Positions 49,023 through 60,007 of a DNA stretch of 64,000 nucleotides are shown here, in pieces (position 1 is the first letter of the stretch; every line of letters starts with the position of its first letter). This DNA is from Colias croceus. Its lineage: Eukaryota > Arthropoda > Insecta > Lepidoptera > Pieridae. A model generated the notes under the pieces. That model was not told where the DNA came from. It saw only the letters and a list, made by a program, of their open reading frames with translations, and made no database searches. The stretch is taken from contig NC_059566.1 in assembly GCF_905220415.1 (NCBI RefSeq), positions 3,100,001-3,164,000 on the forward strand. Reading direction: 5' to 3'. The position numbers and the translations under genes are program-made.

Positions 49023-49254
49023 ATGCAGGTGAGCATGCGCATGTGGTGTGGTAGATTGTAGAATTGAGAAAAATAGGGAAAAATATATGAAAAATTTGAA
49101 AAAATATACAAAAAATGCAGTAGGAACATTTAAAAAGGAAATATGTCTGTGTTAGTGCATAAACTTATTCTATATGACATATACGAATATACAAAAATTC
49201 GAAAAACAATAAAATTATAGAGGGCTCAAACTTATTCTGTAATTATGTAGATAT

Positions 49255-49548
49255 ACAGGGTGTCCCACCGTCGGTATTCTAAGCTCAATGGAGGTTTTGC
49301 ATACGCTGAGTACGTAAAAAATACTTAAAAAATTCCAGTTGAATTTTTTTTTTCAAATAGATGAATTCTTAAAAGTCTGTACACCCCTAATAAGCAACCC
49401 GCCCAACACAGACACAATAGAAAATCTATTGTGTCGTGGACCGATTGGTCCGCTTGGGGCTCAATGGGTTAAGTATTTTTTACGTGATCAGTGTACGCAA
49501 GACTGCAAGTTCCTTCGCGCTTAGTATACCAATAGTGGGACACCCTGT
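49255..49548. mobile_element. MITE M11 with nested hairpin module
   Basis: Perfect 14-bp inverted ends ACAGGGTGTCCCAC. The interior holds the two-hairpin module at 49407-49472, which also occurs at 8565. Confidence 0.85.
49407..49472 (+). repeat. conserved two-hairpin module, copy 2
   Basis: GACACAATAG-aaaat-CTATTGTGTC hairpin, then GGACC-GATT-GGTCC hairpin and CTTGGGGCTCAATGGGTTAA. About 92% identical to copy 1 at 8565. Confidence 0.7.
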
Positions 49549-49798
49549 ATACCTTCTTCAGGAAGAACTCAAATATTAAAAGAGGCAGAAAAAAATACAT
49601 AAAGTAATGGTGTTGACAGGAATACACTAAAATATCTGTAAATTATAGAAAAATAGTCGTGCGACGCGGTTTCTTCCGCGGATTAGTTATGTTCCAAATT
49701 TAATACACATCGGTTCTGTGGTTTTTCTTTCTGTAATAGATCGAATTACACAGTGACAAATTCAGTCAGTATTACTTTTAATATAATATTTATAACAG

Positions 49799-49980
49799 AG
49801 GGGTTAGACAAGTGGCTTTCGTTTAGCGTAACGTTTGATAGAATAGATTATGAATGTATGAGATTGACATAAGCTGTAGATAAATGCAATAATGCATCGA
49901 CAGCTTACGTCAATCTCATACATTCATAATCTATTCTATCAAACGTTACGCTAATAGAAAGCCACTTGTCTAGGGGGGCA
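49799..49980. mobile_element. foldback palindrome family M3, copy 3
   Basis: Arms related to 31088 (AGTGGCTTTCGTTTAGCGTA). The loop is longer: TAGATAAATGCAATAATGCATCGA. Confidence 0.85.
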
Positions 49981-49998
49981 GGAAAATTATTCTATAAG

Positions 49999-50163
49999 CA
50001 GCTTCCAAGGTTCGATTCCCAGTGGAGACGAAGAAAAAAAAATGTCTCGGTCTGGTAGGACACAGAAGGCTGATCACCTACTTGCCCCTAAAGAAAATCG
50101 AACAGTGAAACAGATGTAAAATGCATTTGCCCCTTACTCCACTAGGGGTAACTTCACACTTTT
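49999..50163 (+). mobile_element. SINE family S1, truncated copy
   Basis: Begins near the B box (GGTTCGATTCCCAGTGG) and continues through GTCTCGGTCTGGTAGGACAC to the 3' CTAGGGGTAACTTCAC. Confidence 0.78.
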
Positions 50164-51538
50164 TTTCTTACTCAGTAGTCACTTTCAATGCGAGAAAAAA
50201 ACAGGAGTATGAGCTAAAATGGTCGTATATTTGAAGTTCTAGAAATGTGGCTAGTTAAAAAAATGTAGATTTTGTTTTGCAAAAATACATATATTGTAAT
50301 GCGATCAGAATAGAGTTGACTTTTGAATATTGGTTGAGGGTAGTTGCACTATCTTTACACTTTATAGGGCTGACAACTTCTTATATACTTATTGATTTTT
50401 AATATTTCAAACATTTATTTATTCAATTAAACTTCTTTTATATCATATAACGAATAATAGCCGTATTTATCAAAATGAAAATCAACAACAATAAGATTAT
50501 TAATAAAAAAGGCTAAAAAGCTAGTTCTAATTCAGTCTACAGTTTATTCATTATAAAATTGAACATTTTATCAAAACAAGACACAATGAATGTCAAAATT
50601 GCTAGTTGTGATAATTTTTACATTGTTGACAGCCCTATTTGAATGGTAAACACGTAAACATAATTTACGCATGAGTAGTTAGAAAATAAATGAAATGAAA
50701 ATGATGAATTTATTCTTATATAAGTGAAATTTACGCAAGAAAAAGGAATTTCGTTCAATGTTCCTTTACTAAGGACTTTATAATAGTTACTAGTTGCTGC
50801 GCGGTTTTGCCTGCAAAAGTATTTCTATAGCTTATTATACATAAGCTACACCCCTGCCAAGTATCATCAAAATCCGTTCAGTGGTTTTCCCGTGAAACAG
50901 GTACAAACAAACATACATGCACATAAGCCATGTTGGTAAATGAACGAAATTCCTTATAATGTATTTTTACTACAAAAGCTCGTAATTTAAGGCCCGGATT
51001 TACCTCTTCCTGATATGTTCTGTTTAGTTTATTTACATATAAACGAATAAGTATGATATTTTTATAAAAATGTACTTTAAAAAGTGTCAGTTAGCCTATC
51101 AGGGACATTATCAGCAAGAGCTGAAACCGATCTTTAATATTATTTAATTAAAGAATTAGGCATTGAAATGTAGATTAGTTTATATGAATGGGATGGTAGT
51201 ATTTTTAGGTAAGAATTTGATTTGGTGTTGGTATATGTAATTGGTCCTTCGAGACCTAGAATGATGTATTGGTTAGATATTGTATTCGATTTCTAATAAC
51301 TAAAATTTTAGTGAAATTTTTATAACTCAATGCCCCAAGTTCGATTTTTGGATGAGACAAATTTAAAAAGAGACCGCAATATTTTTATTTTGCTGTATAA
51401 AATTAAATCCTAATCACATACATACGGTTTTTCCCATTCAAAACTAGAATTGACTGACCGATTTGACTAACCTGATCGAAAAGATTATCTGGTTGTAACC
51501 TGATTGTAAGATTTTACATGTTTTATTTTTAATTACAG
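50164..51538. other. intron in STAT 3' region, no gene seen
   Basis: A short family E LINE end at about 50409-50440 and a decayed family-A/B-like piece at 50780-50930 (GCTGCGCGGTTTTGCCTGC, ATCCGTTCAGTGGTTTTCC). Otherwise AT-rich. Confidence 0.5.
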
Positions 51539-51852
51539 ATGCCTAAAAAACCAGCCATAAACAAGATGTAACTGTGCCATAGACGCAGCAAACGCTAAAT
51601 TAAAAAAAAAAACTTTTCACACTTAAATTTACTTATAAAAAATCAATATAATGGTGACCTTATTTCTTAAGAGCTGATTTTTCAATCCTTGGTTAATACT
51701 TATTCGACGAATAACGTACTAAACTACCATTTCAAAAATGTATTCTTTGGCCGTATTTGACAGTTTACGGGTGACATTTTAATATCATCGTGTAATACTT
51801 TATTGGGCGGATAAGTTTTAAACTATGGATTGTAAAATCGGCCCTAAATAAA
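51539..51852 (+). other. STAT: probable last exon of STAT (3' UTR or alternative C-terminus)
   Basis: The acceptor TTTTTAATTACAG precedes ATG CCT AAA... with a TAA at 51569-51571. After the donor at 49028/49029 it is 3' UTR. If instead the donor AAT|GTTAGT at 49007/49008 is used, it adds MPKKPAINKM after Asn767 and ends, giving 777 residues. AATAAA lies at 51847-51852, at the edge of an inserted MITE. Confidence 0.55.
51671..51844. mobile_element. MITE family I, copy 2 (TAA target duplication)
   Basis: Ends GAGCTGATTTTTCAATCC and GGATTGTAAAATCGGCCC. TAA at 51668-51670 and 51845-51847. Inserted in the putative STAT 3' UTR. Confidence 0.85.
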
Positions 51853-52183
51853 GATATATTTTTAATAATGGTTACCAATGACATTGTTTTTTTTTTGACA
51901 TACGTCAAAAAAGGCGCGAAGTGTGTCATTGGTTGTCTATGAATGTCTTTGTGAGTTTCAATGCAATAATTGTATTACAAACACCTGACAAATCTATATT
52001 TTATTATTATATAAGAGATTTTTTTATTAGTCATTGTTTTCTTAGCTTTAGTTTATATATATGTAAGTTTAATGGTTTTTTTATTGGTTCTAGCTAGAGC
52101 TTTTATTAATGAATAAGAGAGAAATTAAATATTAGGATGGGTTTACATGAAAAGTTGTTAAACACATATTATAAAATATATCT

Positions 52184-52385
52184 GACCGCCTCTTTCGCCT
52201 GTGAGCGTCAAACCGGAGGTTCTGGGTTCGATTCCCGGTGGAGACGAAGAAGAAAATGTCTCAGTCTGACAAGACACAGAAGGCTGATCCCACTTGTCCC
52301 TAAAGAAAATCGATCAGTGAAACAGATGTATGCATAACGCATCTGCCCCTTACCCCACTACGGGGACACGGGATTTCATTTATAA
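52184..52385 (+). mobile_element. SINE family S1, copy 3
   Basis: Has the head segment (GACCGCCTCTTTCGCCTGTG), B-box-like GGGTTCGATTCCC, and the full body to GGGGACACGGGATTTCA. Confidence 0.82.
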
Positions 52386-52833
52386 AATATATCTAAATAT
52401 TGATGATGACATGACATTAAAAATCTATATAGTATGTTATAATATGTGATAATAATTGATTATTAAAATAATTGCAATCAATTTCGATATTTCTGCAAAT
52501 AGTCATACGATAGGCAATTTTTGATTTTGTATAATTAATTACCATGAGCAAAATTTGAACAGTACAATAATAAAAAAGTGACATCTTTTGACAGATTTTT
52601 TTTAATGGTGCCTTTTTAGCCAAGCGTCAAAATATTGAAGGATAGATTAAAAAAATAAAGGCTAGAGAAAATGCAAATGGTGTTCAAATTAAAATCAGGT
52701 GCCTATTTTAGAATTTATTCGTTGATTACATTAAAATAGATTTATTGAAATTAAATGTATATTAGTTATATTTGTTAGTTTAGTGCCATTATACCAGTAT
52801 ATATTTTATTAAATATATAGACATATGAAAAAA

Positions 52834-53009
52834 AGAGGTGTCAAAGAACGCCCGGATGGAACGAAGTTACTAAAATAACTGACTTGCTTATGAGAGAGAT
52901 AGATAAACACGCGCACGCCGCACGGCTTACAACTGTAGCAAAAAGTGTTCTTACAACTTGTCTTAAATTCCGTCTAGCCCGCTTTCGCAACTCGAAGGAA
53001 CTTCGTTCC
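52834..53009. mobile_element. MITE family M7, copy 2
   Basis: GAGGTGTCAAAG leader, GGAACGAAGTTACTAAA left end and GGAACTTCGTTCC right end. Interior shares GCACGCCGCACGGCTTACAA with copy 1. Confidence 0.8.
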
Positions 53010-54230
53010 AATATTGCATTTACAAATATTGGTGTTTAATTGAGATTTTTTATTACATTTGGTGCTTTTATTGGCCTTTTGTAAACTTTATGATGTTTAA
53101 TAAATATTATATTAAACTTATAACTTTTGTTTCTTCCTTGTAATAATTATTGTGAGTGTAATAATTTGTAGTCACAGATTAAAAATGCTTTTAGAGTTAT
53201 AGATATAACGGTATTGCCATTATAATATGTTTCAAATTTTCTTATAGCTATTAAATAAAATAATTATGTATCTATTAGTTTTCAGAGGAATGTTTTTTTT
53301 TTATGAATTTACTATGTGTATTTTTAATACTTACTCAAATTATCATATGATGTATCTTAAAATATCTCCGTGGTAGAGTGGTCGTTTTTAATATTATAAA
53401 AAAAATCTTCTATGTTCTTTTCCTGATTAAATTCGTGTTTTTTTTTTATTTTATTTAAGATAATATCGTTGTATCTATATAAAATGTAAAACCAATTATA
53501 ATTTATGTACATAACAAATTGATAATGTCTTCTATTCTTAATATTTTATGTAATAGAACCTTATTTTTTAATAAATGTTCATTTTTTATTTTTGCTTTTT
53601 ATTTTTTATGAATTTCTTTTTCTTTTTAAGTGTAGATTCTTTTTTTTCTAAGGTCTTTCGAATTAATTTTCAATGATTTTCTTGTATTACAACAAGGTAC
53701 AGTACTAAATACTGGTAATAAATTTATAGGGATTGGAAATATTGAGTGAAGAATATCATAATATGCAACATTAACTTATTATTTTGTTAGTTACACAAAT
53801 TCTAGAATAATCTATAAATGGTTATGGATAAATTGGAATAAATTACATGGTTCAGTATCTATCTATTAAATATGTATCCCAAGTCTTAAAAGGGCCTCTT
53901 TAAGAACAGAGCCCTTAGAACAAGGCTCTTTTACGAACGGGAATTATGCCTGTTTTTCTTTGAAAACGCGGGCGGAGAGCTTGTACTCTATAAACCATAT
54001 TTTCTATCAAACTTATCGTTTTGAGAGCTAATAATTAATTGAGAGAATGATCACAAAAAACGTACTATCTACTTTTCTAAATTTAATGTATTGTGTGATA
54101 CCTGTGGCCTTATTTTGTAATCTATGTAACATTTTATGTTACCTATTTTGAGAGGGTGAGTCAATTTCATTTCCTATTGGACGAAGCGTTTTGACAGCTT
54201 TCGCCATTCGTACATATGTGGATTAAACAG
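53010..54230. other. AT-rich intergenic DNA, no gene seen
   Basis: Only a truncated family D 3' end at about 53925-53985 (GAAAACGCGGGCGGAGAGCT) is recognised. Confidence 0.5.
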
Positions 54231-54424
54231 GCTACTCACCTACCCGTCCCTGCGGAGGCAATATTGGAATTGGACCATTAATTGCCTCCATAATTGTGAT
54301 GTGCATAGGCTGTAGGCAAGCAGGGGCAATTTAGAGAACAGCTGAAATAACTCCGACCGCCGTGCAACCTTTTCAGGGGCAAGATTGTTCCAATATTGCC
54401 CCTGCTGCAGGTACGTGAATAGCC
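54231..54424. mobile_element. MITE M12
   Basis: Left GGCTACTCACCTACC...GCAATATTGGAA pairs with right TTCCAATATTGCCCC...GGTACGTGAATAGCC. Non-coding. Confidence 0.75.
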
Positions 54425-55139
54425 GGCTTTATACAACATAAAACGTTTTTTAAAGAAAACAATCAAACTCTTTAGAATTTATAATGTAGGATAACTTTTT
54501 AAAATTAACTTTGCCGCGCGGTGTCGATCGCAAATTTATACATAACTCACCCTCTTATAAATCTATACTTATACATATAATAATTTAGAATAAATAATTT
54601 TCAGATCTAGTTTTTCTTCCTTGTCATTTAACTCTAATATATCTGTAAGTTAACATTTAACTTAGATTTTAGACTAAGTTTCCGCAAAAATATAAGTACT
54701 TTATGCTCGTTATTTTAAATTCGAATTTGCGTAGAAAAAACCAAAACCGAATACTCGGTAAGCTCGGTAAAACTAGTTTTGAAATCGATAGTAAGTTGTA
54801 GACTTACCGAATATTGTACTGAATTCTTCTAGAATTCTTTCTGGGTTGCAACCTTGGAATTGATAATTTTATAATCATGAAAACATTTATTGTAGTTTAT
54901 GTGTGTGTGTTCGTATGATGTATATGTGTTTATAAAATTATAATAATTAAAATTAAATGTACCTACGTATTTTTCTGACCATGTAAAAGCTTCACCGGTT
55001 TGAAAATAGATGACGTTAATTAATACGAATAAAAAAATAAAATTCCCACTTATTATTGCATTTTATAAGCTTTTTGAGTAATAACAAATGTACTTGTATA
55101 GTAATAATAAAGTATAAGCTATTTTTGCAAGAACACAAA
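54425..55139. other. AT-rich intergenic DNA, no gene seen
   Basis: No repeat-family match apart from AT-rich runs. Confidence 0.5.
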
Positions 55140-55320
55140 ATTAAAAAAAAAATGTGTGCCTGTGTACACACGTAAGAAGTGAAACTTCTTTATGACCTTA
55201 TTTTTCAAAAAATAATTTACTATTACTATCACACGTAGTAGGGATAAGAAAAAATGGCGCGTAACGGAAAAATGTTACACAAAATTTTTTTCCAACCCCG
55301 ATAAAGAAGATTCACTTCAA
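55140..55320 (+). mobile_element. family H element, copy 7 (subfamily 2)
   Basis: A10 run, stem GTGTG-CCTGTGTA-CACAC, GAAGTGAAACTTCTTTATG, body with TGGCGCGTAACGGAAAAATG, right end AAAGAAGATTCACTTC. It stands 26 bases left of the hAT terminus. Confidence 0.78.
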
Positions 55321-56149
55321 AAAACGTAACATAATATTTGTATACCCAGGGCCGGACCGTGAACTTGTGGGGCCCTGGGCTGAAACTACCCAGGGGCCTT
55401 TTTTTGGAAATGTTCAAATTTTCTTAATACCTACTTACTTTCGCAATTTTGTTATTTTAACATAATCAAATTTGATTTGAAATCGTTTCATTAGTTCAAG
55501 AGTCTATCGCGGACAAACAAAGTGACAAACAAAGTGAACTTATAATATACACGGTTGAAATGTCGATGAAGTGATGCTGTGACCGCGCGCTCTCCACCCT
55601 CTATCTCGAAAACGGTTCACCGTATACAAATTTTTTTAAACAAAATTTGTGGAGAATTTTATATCCTACAATATTGATAATAAATACAAATAGCAAAAAA
55701 CCCATAAGAAATGAGATATTTTTTTGTGACCTTGTAGTTCCTTACACCCTACCATATGTAGATTTTGAGATAACTTTTAGGGTGTCAATATACAAGTATT
55801 TACAGACTTACTGCTGGGTGTCTCGAATTCCGAGATTCTTACCTAATTTAACCTTTCATGACTGGGCCATAACTCGTTCGGGCTCGTACATAAGAGTTAA
55901 AACACTTCTTAATAACCGAATAACGCATTTCGTTAAAAAATCACAACTGTTTATAAGTATATAAATTTTTAATAGTACGTTGATAGTTATAATAAATCTG
56001 TATTAATAAAAAAAAGTATTTGAATAAACGAGTACAAATAAATATTAATTTATCGAAAAACGGTTTGGTAAAAAAACATGGCTTTAAAATAAGCCTATAT
56101 ATATAATATTATATATATTATATAGCCCTCTAAAAAGAGTAAAAAGTGC

Positions 56150-56190
56150 ATTTTTGAAGTGAAACTTCTTTAAGCGCGTTGCCAACTGCT
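56150..56190 (-). repeat. family H right-end fragment, inverted
   Basis: GAAGTGAAACTTCTTTAAGCGCGTTG equals the complement of the subfamily 1 right end. No stem-loop is present. The only inverted trace of the family. Confidence 0.5.
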
Positions 56191-56322
56191 AAGTCGTTGG
56201 TTAAATGCTCTAAGGCTAAGTCGGATGACAATCTAGTGCTAATTTCTCCGGTACTTTTTAAGTTATATTTTTGTAATATATGAAATAAAGTCATGAATAT
56301 ATATCTATACTAGTATCTATAC

Positions 56323-56515
56323 TTATTACTTAATATTATAAAGCTGAAGAGTTTGTATGTTTGTTTGAACGCGTTAATCTCAGGAACTACTGGTCCGATT
56401 TAAAAAATTATTTCGGTGTTAGATAGCCCATTTATAGAGGAAGGCTATTATATCATCAGGCTAAGACCAACAGGATCTAAGCCACGTGGGTGAAATCGCG
56501 GGGCGCAGCTAGTTA
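56323..56515 (+). repeat. family A repeat, copy 11
   Basis: Plus-sense copy ending GGGGCGCAGCTAGTTATT. An inverted stub of the same GC-rich end follows at 56534-56556. Confidence 0.78.
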
Positions 56516-56555
56516 TTATGTATACCTCTACATAAACTAGCTGCGCCCCGCGAAA

Positions 56556-58297
56556 CTATTTGGTTATTTTATATAGGAAGGTACCTACAGTGGTGGACGT
56601 ATAATTAGAAACACGTAACACAATGAAGTAGTCATCAAATTCATTTGACATTTGTGTATAATAACGTATTAGAGATTAAGCATTATTTCATATTATGTAA
56701 TAGAACATCCGTTTATCTAGCTTTATAAGAAATTGTTTAATTTTAATCAAACGTTAGCTTAAATTAATAAAATTTAACAACTTTAAGTGTAGTCTAATTT
56801 CCGAGTATTTTCAGTCTGGACAACAAATTAGAAACAGCATGGTTCGAGTGTTCTAAAGTCAAAACCTATTAAAATGTCGTTAATATTTTTTTCTTCTAAG
56901 TACAAATATTTGCACCATTTTTTAAACATTCTATCTAAAAGTTTCTGAAAATTAATTAACTTTGCATTAAAAATGGGTATAAGTAAGATTTGTGACCCAT
57001 CAACAAGAAAAATACTCTTAAGTTTACATTTTGACAAAAGCTGGAGTTACAAGAAAATTGCAAATCATTTAGTGTTCGATAAAAATATATTCAATGTTAT
57101 AGTCTATTTCAAAAAGCATGGTACTTCTGATCAAGTGTCTAGAAAAGCTTGACCATGAAAAATCACTGCTCACGAGGATAGGCAAATGATTCTTTTGGCA
57201 AAGATGGATCCATTTAAAGGCTCAAATTCTATTATAAAATTAGGTTTTTCCGAAGATGAACCACGCCATTGTGTCGATGAGATCGATTTGCAGGTGGTAA
57301 GTCGAGGCAAAATTGTTTGTGAAAGTGGCCAGGAAAGTACAGCTTCTTATTAGGCAGTACAGGGAATGACGATATGCATTTACTAAGAAATATTGCTTGT
57401 GGACAGTCCGCCAGTGAAAAAGTTTTATTTTGGGACGAAACAAATTAATTTAATCAATTCTGATGGCAAAGGATACGCGCGTCGTCCAGTTAACCATACC
57501 TTAGATAATAAATAAACAGTTAAGCATTGCGGAGGAAACATGTATGGGGTTGTTTTGAGATTGTTATAATCTTTATAGACAACAACGGCTTTACAACGTC
57601 GTAGCTTAGACTGTATGAGATTGTCACACGTTTGCAAAAACATATTTCCTAATAGAATCGGAACCCTTAAATGAAGAAGAAGAAGAATTTGCCTATCCTC
57701 GCGAGCAGTAGTTTTTCATGGTCGAGCTTTTCTAGGCACTTAATCAGAAGTACCATGCTCTTTGAAATAAACTATAGCATTGAATATCTTTTTATCGAAC
57801 ACTCTAAATGATTTGCAATTTTCGTGTAACTCCAGTTTTTGTCAAAGTGTAAACTTAAAATTATTTTTCTTGTTCATGGGTCACAAATCTTACTTTTATA
57901 CATTTTGGTGCAAAGTTAATTAATTTTCAGAAACTTTTAGATAGAATGTTTAAAAAATGGTGCAAATATTTGTAGAAGAAAAAAATATTAACGACTTTTT
58001 AATAGGTTTTGATTTTAGAACACTCGAACCATGCTGTTTCTAATTTGTTGTCCCGACTGAAAATACTCGGAAATCAGACTGCACTTAATGTTGTTTAATT
58101 TTATTAATTTAAGCTAATGTTTGATTAAAATTAAGCAATTTCTTATAAAACTACATAAACGGGTGTTCTATTACATATGAAATAGTGCTTTATCTCTAAA
58201 ACGTTAATACACAAATGTTAAATAAACTTGATGACTACTTCATTGTGTTACTGTCTCTAATTAAACGTCCACCATATAAAATAACCAAATAGTTTCA
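56556..58297. mobile_element. 1.7-kb inverted duplication of a Tc1-like element
   Basis: Arms of about 600 bp, 56556-57180 and 57690-58297, run AAACTATTTGGTTATTTTAT outward and inverted at the right. Each includes a terminus like GTGGACGTATAATTAGAAAC. The left arm encodes MGISKICDPSTRKILLSLHF, a Tc1 HTH start. The central 500 bases keep Tc1-like KQINLINSDGKGYARRPVN. The right arm is an inverted copy of the left coding end, so the C-terminal half is lost. The pairing extends beyond the transposon end into flanking DNA on both sides. Confidence 0.88.
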
Positions 58298-58899
58298 ATA
58301 AATGAGATTTATTTTCTAAAAGTTGAAAATCAACATGCAAACATCCTTTTACATGTAAGCAAAAGTTATTGAAGTAGGTATGCGATTTTCATCATTTTTT
58401 TTCGAAAACCGACTACAGATTTTTTTTTAAATTATCGCCCATTGGTTTTATCGGAGTAAGGGGGCCCTTTTAACCTCGGGGCCCTGGGCTGCAGCCCATA
58501 AAGCCCATGGGTAGATCCGGCCCTGTGTATACCAATTGATGAATTTTAAAAAACTTTAACAAACTGAGCTTGGATCGTGTTTTAAGAATAATTATAAATA
58601 AAGTAGACTTAATTATAAGCTATGTTTTATAAGTAGATATATTAAAGTCGTCCAACTTACCAATTATTTCCTAAAATTGCCTTTTCGTGTAACGTGAGCA
58701 ATGCTTTTTAAAAATTTCCGCATATTTTGAACATTGGGACACAAAACTTCTGCTATTTGATTATTTTTGCATGTATATTATGAAAGAAACCCTAAAAGCA
58801 CTACTTTACTAGCAATCCTTGATCCTTACATGTATTAGATAATAGATTTATGGATAAGACAAATTAATATTACAAAATGTGTGAAGAAATAATATTAAA

Positions 58900-59152
58900 G
58901 GCCTATTCTAACTACAGCGAGCGGTATCCGCTACCGCGGTGGGTAGCAGTGTCCACACGCACGCGATTAAATCTCTTACGTAGTATGTTATAGAGACTCT
59001 TATCTCATACAGATCCGAGTACGGTAGCGAACAGCCATTACGCGATTAGAGTCTCTATAATACACTATGTAAGAGATTTAATCGCGTGCCCATCAGGATA
59101 CGTGGGTAGCAACCCACGGCGGTAACGGATACCGCTCTAATCTGAATAGTCC
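58900..59152. mobile_element. MITE family M4, copy 2
   Basis: Ends GGCCTATTCTAACTACAGCG and CTCTAATCTGAATAGTCC; shares the CGCGATTAAATCTCTTACGT interior with copy 1. Confidence 0.82.
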
Positions 59153-59409
59153 TTAATGTGTATTTAGTGTAAGATAATATTTTTGTGTCCGTTTAACAAT
59201 AAAATTAGCGTTCCATTTGAGCTTCGCGTTTTCTATGTGTAGATGATGAATAAATATTGATTGTTAATACTGTTGTTTTATTTACTATTCCTTTTTTCCG
59301 GGTTTGATACACCCGATCCATTTTGATATGGGTTAATTCAACACATATATTTTTTTAAGAGTTGAATGTTAAAGGACTATAACTACTACAGAAGTTAATT
59401 TAGTAAATA

Positions 59410-59594
59410 CTAGCGGTCCTCCCTGGCTTCGCCCGTGGTACATATTTCACAATAAAAAGTAGCCTATGTTCTTTCCCAGGGTCTAAAGATTGTCTGTGCC
59501 AAATTTCATCAAAATCGGTCCAGTAGTTTATGAGCCTATTCATTACAATCAAACAAACAAACAAAGTTTTCCTCTTTATAATATTAGTGTAGAT
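59410..59594 (-). repeat. chimeric B/D-type repeat
   Basis: Starts like family B (CTAGCGGTCCTCCCTGGCTT) but continues with a family D interior (TCTTTCCCAGGGTCTAAAGA) and tail (TTTTCCTCTTTATAATATTA). A hybrid or an ancestral form linking the two. Confidence 0.7.
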
Positions 59595-59991
59595 TACCTA
59601 AACAATCAATAAAATAGATACGACTTCAAGTAAAAATTCAATAGTTAAATTTCGTTTTAATTAAATTTCGAAGTGATTAAAAATACGCATCTTCCCATGT
59701 GATGGTGAGGATGATAATTTATACGTGAAAAAAGTATCCTTAATCAATAATCCAATAATCATTCCCGAGTACCCTATCTCCAGACATAAAAATCATTTCA
59801 TAAAACGAAAGGAATGGAGGACAAACAGACACATTTTTGCATTTTGTACCTAATATTAGTAAGGATATATTATAATTGATAACTCTTTTATATTACAATA
59901 CTGCTCAATCGATTTTGATGAATAATATTTATAATAATCTTCAACTAAAATAGTGTCAGGAAAAATTAAACTACGTATAAGTTTACACATT

Positions 59992-59997
59992 TTTATT
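59992..59997 (-). terminator. MAN2B1: candidate poly(A) signal of alpha-mannosidase
   Basis: AATAAA on the minus strand, 11 bases past the stop codon. It implies a very short 3' UTR. A further signal downstream is possible. Confidence 0.5.
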
Positions 59998-60007
59998 GAC
60001 ATCATTA

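Larger units (their letters stand above)
55347..58525. mobile_element. hAT-type element with perfect 8-bp target duplication
   Basis: Terminal CAGGGCCGGAC and its inverted copy TCCGGCCCTG, flanked on both sides by TGTATACC (55339-55346 and 58526-58533). The 8-bp duplication and CAGGG-type ends are hAT hallmarks. Subterminal GGGGCCCTGGGCT occurs on both sides. No transposase of its own is seen. The interior holds family A copy 11 and a large inverted duplication. Confidence 0.9.

Noticed and set aside
48756..49022. Separate 88-codon gene with a CA-rich N-terminus
   Set aside because: The upstream part is intronic CA repeats; only 48887 onward is STAT exon 19.
55647..55964. 105-codon ORF as the hAT transposase
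   Set aside because: No recognisable hAT motif or other similarity. Length is compatible with chance in this AT-rich DNA.
57240..57643. Minus-strand ORFs of 67 and 72 codons
   Set aside because: They are antisense to recognisable Tc1 transposase remnants and have no support of their own.
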